Source: a bacterium YEK0313 (GTDB lineage Bacteria; Pseudomonadota; Alphaproteobacteria; Rhizobiales; Phreatobacteraceae). Taken from it: 64,000 nt of DNA. Under the pieces are notes generated by a model. It saw only the letters and a list, made by a program, of their open reading frames with translations, was not told the DNA's origin and searched no databases. Made by a program: the position numbers and the translations under genes. Below, piece by piece: positions 62,801 through 64,000 of this stretch (position 1 is the stretch's first letter; each line of letters starts with the position of its first letter). The stretch is taken from contig CCMO02000001.1 of the NCBI GenBank assembly GCA_000751295.2, positions 3,025,501 through 3,089,500 of the forward strand. Reading direction: 5' to 3'.

Positions 62801-64000
62801 GCCGGGCCATTCGATCGGCACGATCAAGGTCGGCAACATCACCTTCAATGCCGGCGCGATCTACGAGGCGGAGGTCAATGCGGCGGGGCAGGCCGACCGC
62901 ATCGATGCAGGCGGCACGGCCACCATCAACGGCGGCTCGGTGCGGGTTCTGGCCGGCGCGGGCTCCTACGCGCCGCAGACGCAGTACACCATTCTCACTG
63001 CCGCCGGCGGCCGAAGCGGCACCTTCACGGGCGGAGTGACCTCGAACCTCGCCTTTCTCACGCCTTCGCTCAGCTATGACGCCAACAACGTCTATCTGAC
63101 GATGGCACGCAACGACATCGATTTTGCCGGCGTCGGCGTGACGCCGAACCAGATCGCTGCCGGCGGCGGCGTCGAAAGCCTCGGTCTGGGCAACCCGGTG
63201 CACAATGCGGTGCTGAACCTTGCAGCCGAACAGGCGCGGGGGGCATTCGACCAGCTCTCCGGCGAGATCCACGCCTCGCTGCGCGGAGCGATGATCGACG
63301 ACAGCCGCTTCGTCCGCCACGCTGTCAACGATCGCATCCGCGCGGCCTTCGCCGCAGTCGGCGCGTCGGGCGGCCATGTCGTGACCTATGAGGACGGCAA
63401 ACCCCGCCCTGCTGCTGCGACGACGGACCGCCTGGCGGTCTGGGGCCAGGGCTTCGGCTCGTTCGGACATGCAAGCGGCGACGGCAACGCCGCCCGGCTC
63501 GATCGCTCCATCGGCGGTTTCTTCGTCGGCGCGGACGCGCCGCTGTTCAACGCCTGGCGCTTCGGCGTCGTCGCCGGCTACAGCCGGTCCAGCTTCCGGG
63601 CGAATGCGCGCGCCTCTTCGGCCACGAGCGACACCTATCATGTCGGTTTCTACGGCGGCACCGCCTGGGGCGATCTCGCCTTCCGGGCGGGAGCGGCCTA
63701 TTCCTGGCACGACATCGCAACGACGCGGCGCGTGCTGTTCGCGGGCTTCGGCGACAGCCTGAAGGGCAGCTATGGTGCCGCCACGGCGCAGGCCTTCGGG
63801 GAGTTCGGCTATCGCATGCGCGCTGGCGATGTCGCGTTCGAGCCGTTTGCCAATCTGGCCTATGTGAACCTGCATGTGGCCGGCTTCGGTGAGAATGGCG
63901 GCTCGGCCGCGCTGGCCGCCGGCGCGGCCAGCTCCGATACGATGTTCACGACGGTCGGCCTGCGCGCCTCGACCAGCTTCAGCTTCAGCACCGCGGCCGT
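59868..64000 (+). CDS. Autotransporter (T5aSS) with T5SS/PEP-CTERM-type repeats, 3' end outside window
   Basis: The frame from ATG 59868 (GAGGG seven bases upstream) is open to the window end, about 1377 codons. A long signal with a basic N-terminus ends near HAQA (about residue 44). The passenger holds about nine repeats of 47-56 residues with a VxGxGSxWT core and xLxVGxxGxGxLTI (about 60270-61620), like the T5SS/PEP-CTERM-associated repeat. Then come passenger-associated repeats (LTGTNSYSGGTTIAAGTLQIG and LTGNSAAFTG blocks, about 62430-62700). The outer-membrane beta-barrel begins near WGQGFGSFG (63440) and is incomplete. Function is probably adhesion or surface display. Confidence 0.92.
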   Translation, partial: MGKSIFKNRPEVSQWEGPSPRRWLYSTSLLVLVGALTPGGVHAQAVWTGTTSGNWFDASNWAVGGVPTNSDVHIGTVTPNFTAIANAGAEAQGLWVGINGGNGRLSIILNGTLDSHFGTIGTNAGEKGDIGLSGINTRWTNTDAIIVGSAGEGLFEIGNGATVHSGYDYLGYYAGGQGLAYVDGVGSTWTVDQTLTIGYGGHGGLTITNGGVVSSQSAILGASAGAEAVVNVSGLGSQMHTFGALAQGALVVGQGGTGRLTIAQGGTVTNAEGAVGSLAGSEGTVWVKDSGSSWATAGILRIGDAGKGTLNIQSGGIVTDASATLADRAGSQAHATVTGIGSRWIHSGPLQIGNAGVAELNILDRGLVQSITAGVGGEQGAEGTVAVSGAGSRWDNSGQLNVGYRGTGEVEAASGGVITSGYVNIAAETNSSGTVVVRGAFSSLKVTHELFVGFLGSGRLIAETGGTIESESAVIASRSGSSGIARVTGAGSTWTNTGNLTVGGQGNGALIVTGTGATVATGGFLTVGGDGHGSLTVTNGGSVSSVGGHVGRDAGGSGEALVDGIGSRWNTGGATVFVGTGTTGRLTVSYGAVVDGPVQVAANGTLAGDGTVGATDVIGGTLLGVQGRTLTIGGPLTLTPDARVNVTLGAAGNTTGLFNVTGNLVLDGTLNVAFTAGFGAGVYRIIDYAGALTDNGLIVGTMPSGTIGTVQTAVAHQVNLLVSGTVDEARFWNGTNTVADGTIHGGSGTWSATSTTNWTDVNGAIAAAWADTFAVFQNNPGVVTVDGSYGMVSAMGMQFIGTGWTVLGDSITLIGAGGSTTIRVGDGTPGGASHSATIGSELTGASGLVKDDFGTLILTGTNSYSGGTTIAAGTLQIGNGGTTGSIAGAVLNSGVLAFNRSDAYQFSGAISGSGLIRQMGSGIIGLTGNSAAFTGTTRVEAGTLAVDGVLGGALEILAGGRLQGIGTVGDTTVNGMIAPGHSIGTIKVGNITFNAGAIYEAEVNAAGQADRIDAGGTATINGGSVRVLAGAGSYAPQTQYTILTAAGGRSGTFTGGVTSNLAFLTPSLSYDANNVYLTMARNDIDFAGVGVTPNQIAAGGGVESLGLGNPVHNAVLNLAAEQARGAFDQLSGEIHASLRGAMIDDSRFVRHAVNDRIRAAFAAVGASGGHVVTYEDGKPRPAAATTDRLAVWGQGFGSFGHASGDGNAARLDRSIGGFFVGADAPLFNAWRFGVVAGYSRSSFRANARASSATSDTYHVGFYGGTAWGDLAFRAGAAYSWHDIATTRRVLFAGFGDSLKGSYGAATAQAFGEFGYRMRAGDVAFEPFANLAYVNLHVAGFGENGGSAALAAGAASSDTMFTTVGLRASTSFSFSTAA
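60270..61620 (+). repeat. Nine degenerate repeats of about 150 bp inside the autotransporter
   Basis: GxGSxW cores recur at about 60270, 60411, 60552, 60720, 60876, 61020, 61170, 61320 and 61545, so spacing is 141-168 bp apart from one 225-bp interval near the end. Each unit encodes a short beta strand pattern, with VG-x-GxGxL turns. DNA identity between units is low, so these are old protein repeats, not recent tandem duplications. Confidence 0.75.

Noticed and set aside
62229..63875. 548-codon minus-strand frame opposite the autotransporter
   Set aside because: Antisense shadow; no motifs, and it overlaps clear autotransporter repeats and barrel.
1..64000. tRNA, rRNA, CRISPR array or IS transposase
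   Set aside because: I saw no cloverleaf-like tRNA, rRNA segment, regular short-repeat array or transposase/integrase motif. A tRNA or covariance-model scan would settle any small RNA.

Overview
This is a very GC-rich, densely coded chromosomal window with short intergenic gaps, many ATGA/TGATG gene overlaps and mostly AGGAGG-like ribosome binding sites. Gene content (NnrU, Der next to a YfgM-like membrane protein, many LysR regulators, Liv-type ABC transport, HyuA/HyuB pairs, a DyP-encapsulin pair) suggests an alphaproteobacterium, probably Hyphomicrobiales (Rhizobiales). That placement is inference; no rRNA or other marker is present. I recognised no tRNA, rRNA, CRISPR array or transposase.

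Region 1 (1-19.4 kb) is a mosaic of small units. It holds the end of a gamma-glutamyltransferase, a cupin, YdeI-type proteins, YafY/WYL and CGNR regulators, an arginase-fold protein with altered metal ligands, a VOC protein and CsbD. It also holds a DyP peroxidase that carries an encapsulin-targeting tail and overlaps its encapsulin shell gene. Then come exporters and enzymes paired with divergent MarR or LysR regulators, an ArsR-rhodanese fusion facing a DUF2938 membrane protein, and a LigT-type phosphodiesterase. Several divergent intergenic regions contain clear inverted or direct repeats that look like operators.

Region 2 (19.5-24.7 kb) is a signalling pair: a 1435-residue hybrid histidine kinase (GAF, four PAS, HisKA, HATPase, two receivers, Hpt) translationally coupled to a PleD-like receiver-GGDEF diguanylate cyclase.

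Region 3 (24.77-42.41 kb) is the most interesting part. Fourteen genes, all on the minus strand, form two units. One is a GntR-led operon with a small zinc-ribbon protein, a complete Liv-type ABC importer, a class IV transaminase resembling (R)-amine transaminases, HyuA/HyuB and a class III omega-transaminase. The other is an AraC regulator followed by a second HyuA/HyuB pair. The block is bounded by two direct copies of a 61-bp sequence (59/61 identical). Each copy carries the 3' ends of two convergent genes: the GGDEF gene, intact on the left, and a DUF4336 gene, intact on the right. This is what an insertion at a GGDEF/DUF4336 junction would leave, so I propose an acquired catabolic island of about 17.6 kb.

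Region 4 (42.4-53.1 kb) has the DUF4336 protein, three MFS transporters, a cysteine-synthase-like enzyme, a complete gamma-glutamyltransferase, an amidase coupled to an MFS carrier with a divergent GcvA-like regulator, and an ArsC/Spx-like protein.

Region 5 (53.1-64 kb) has an alpha/beta hydrolase overlapping a Nudix gene, a single-pass membrane protein of unknown function, NnrU, a YfgM-like protein, a probable Tat lipoprotein, the GTPase Der, an AraC regulator and a large autotransporter that runs off the window end.
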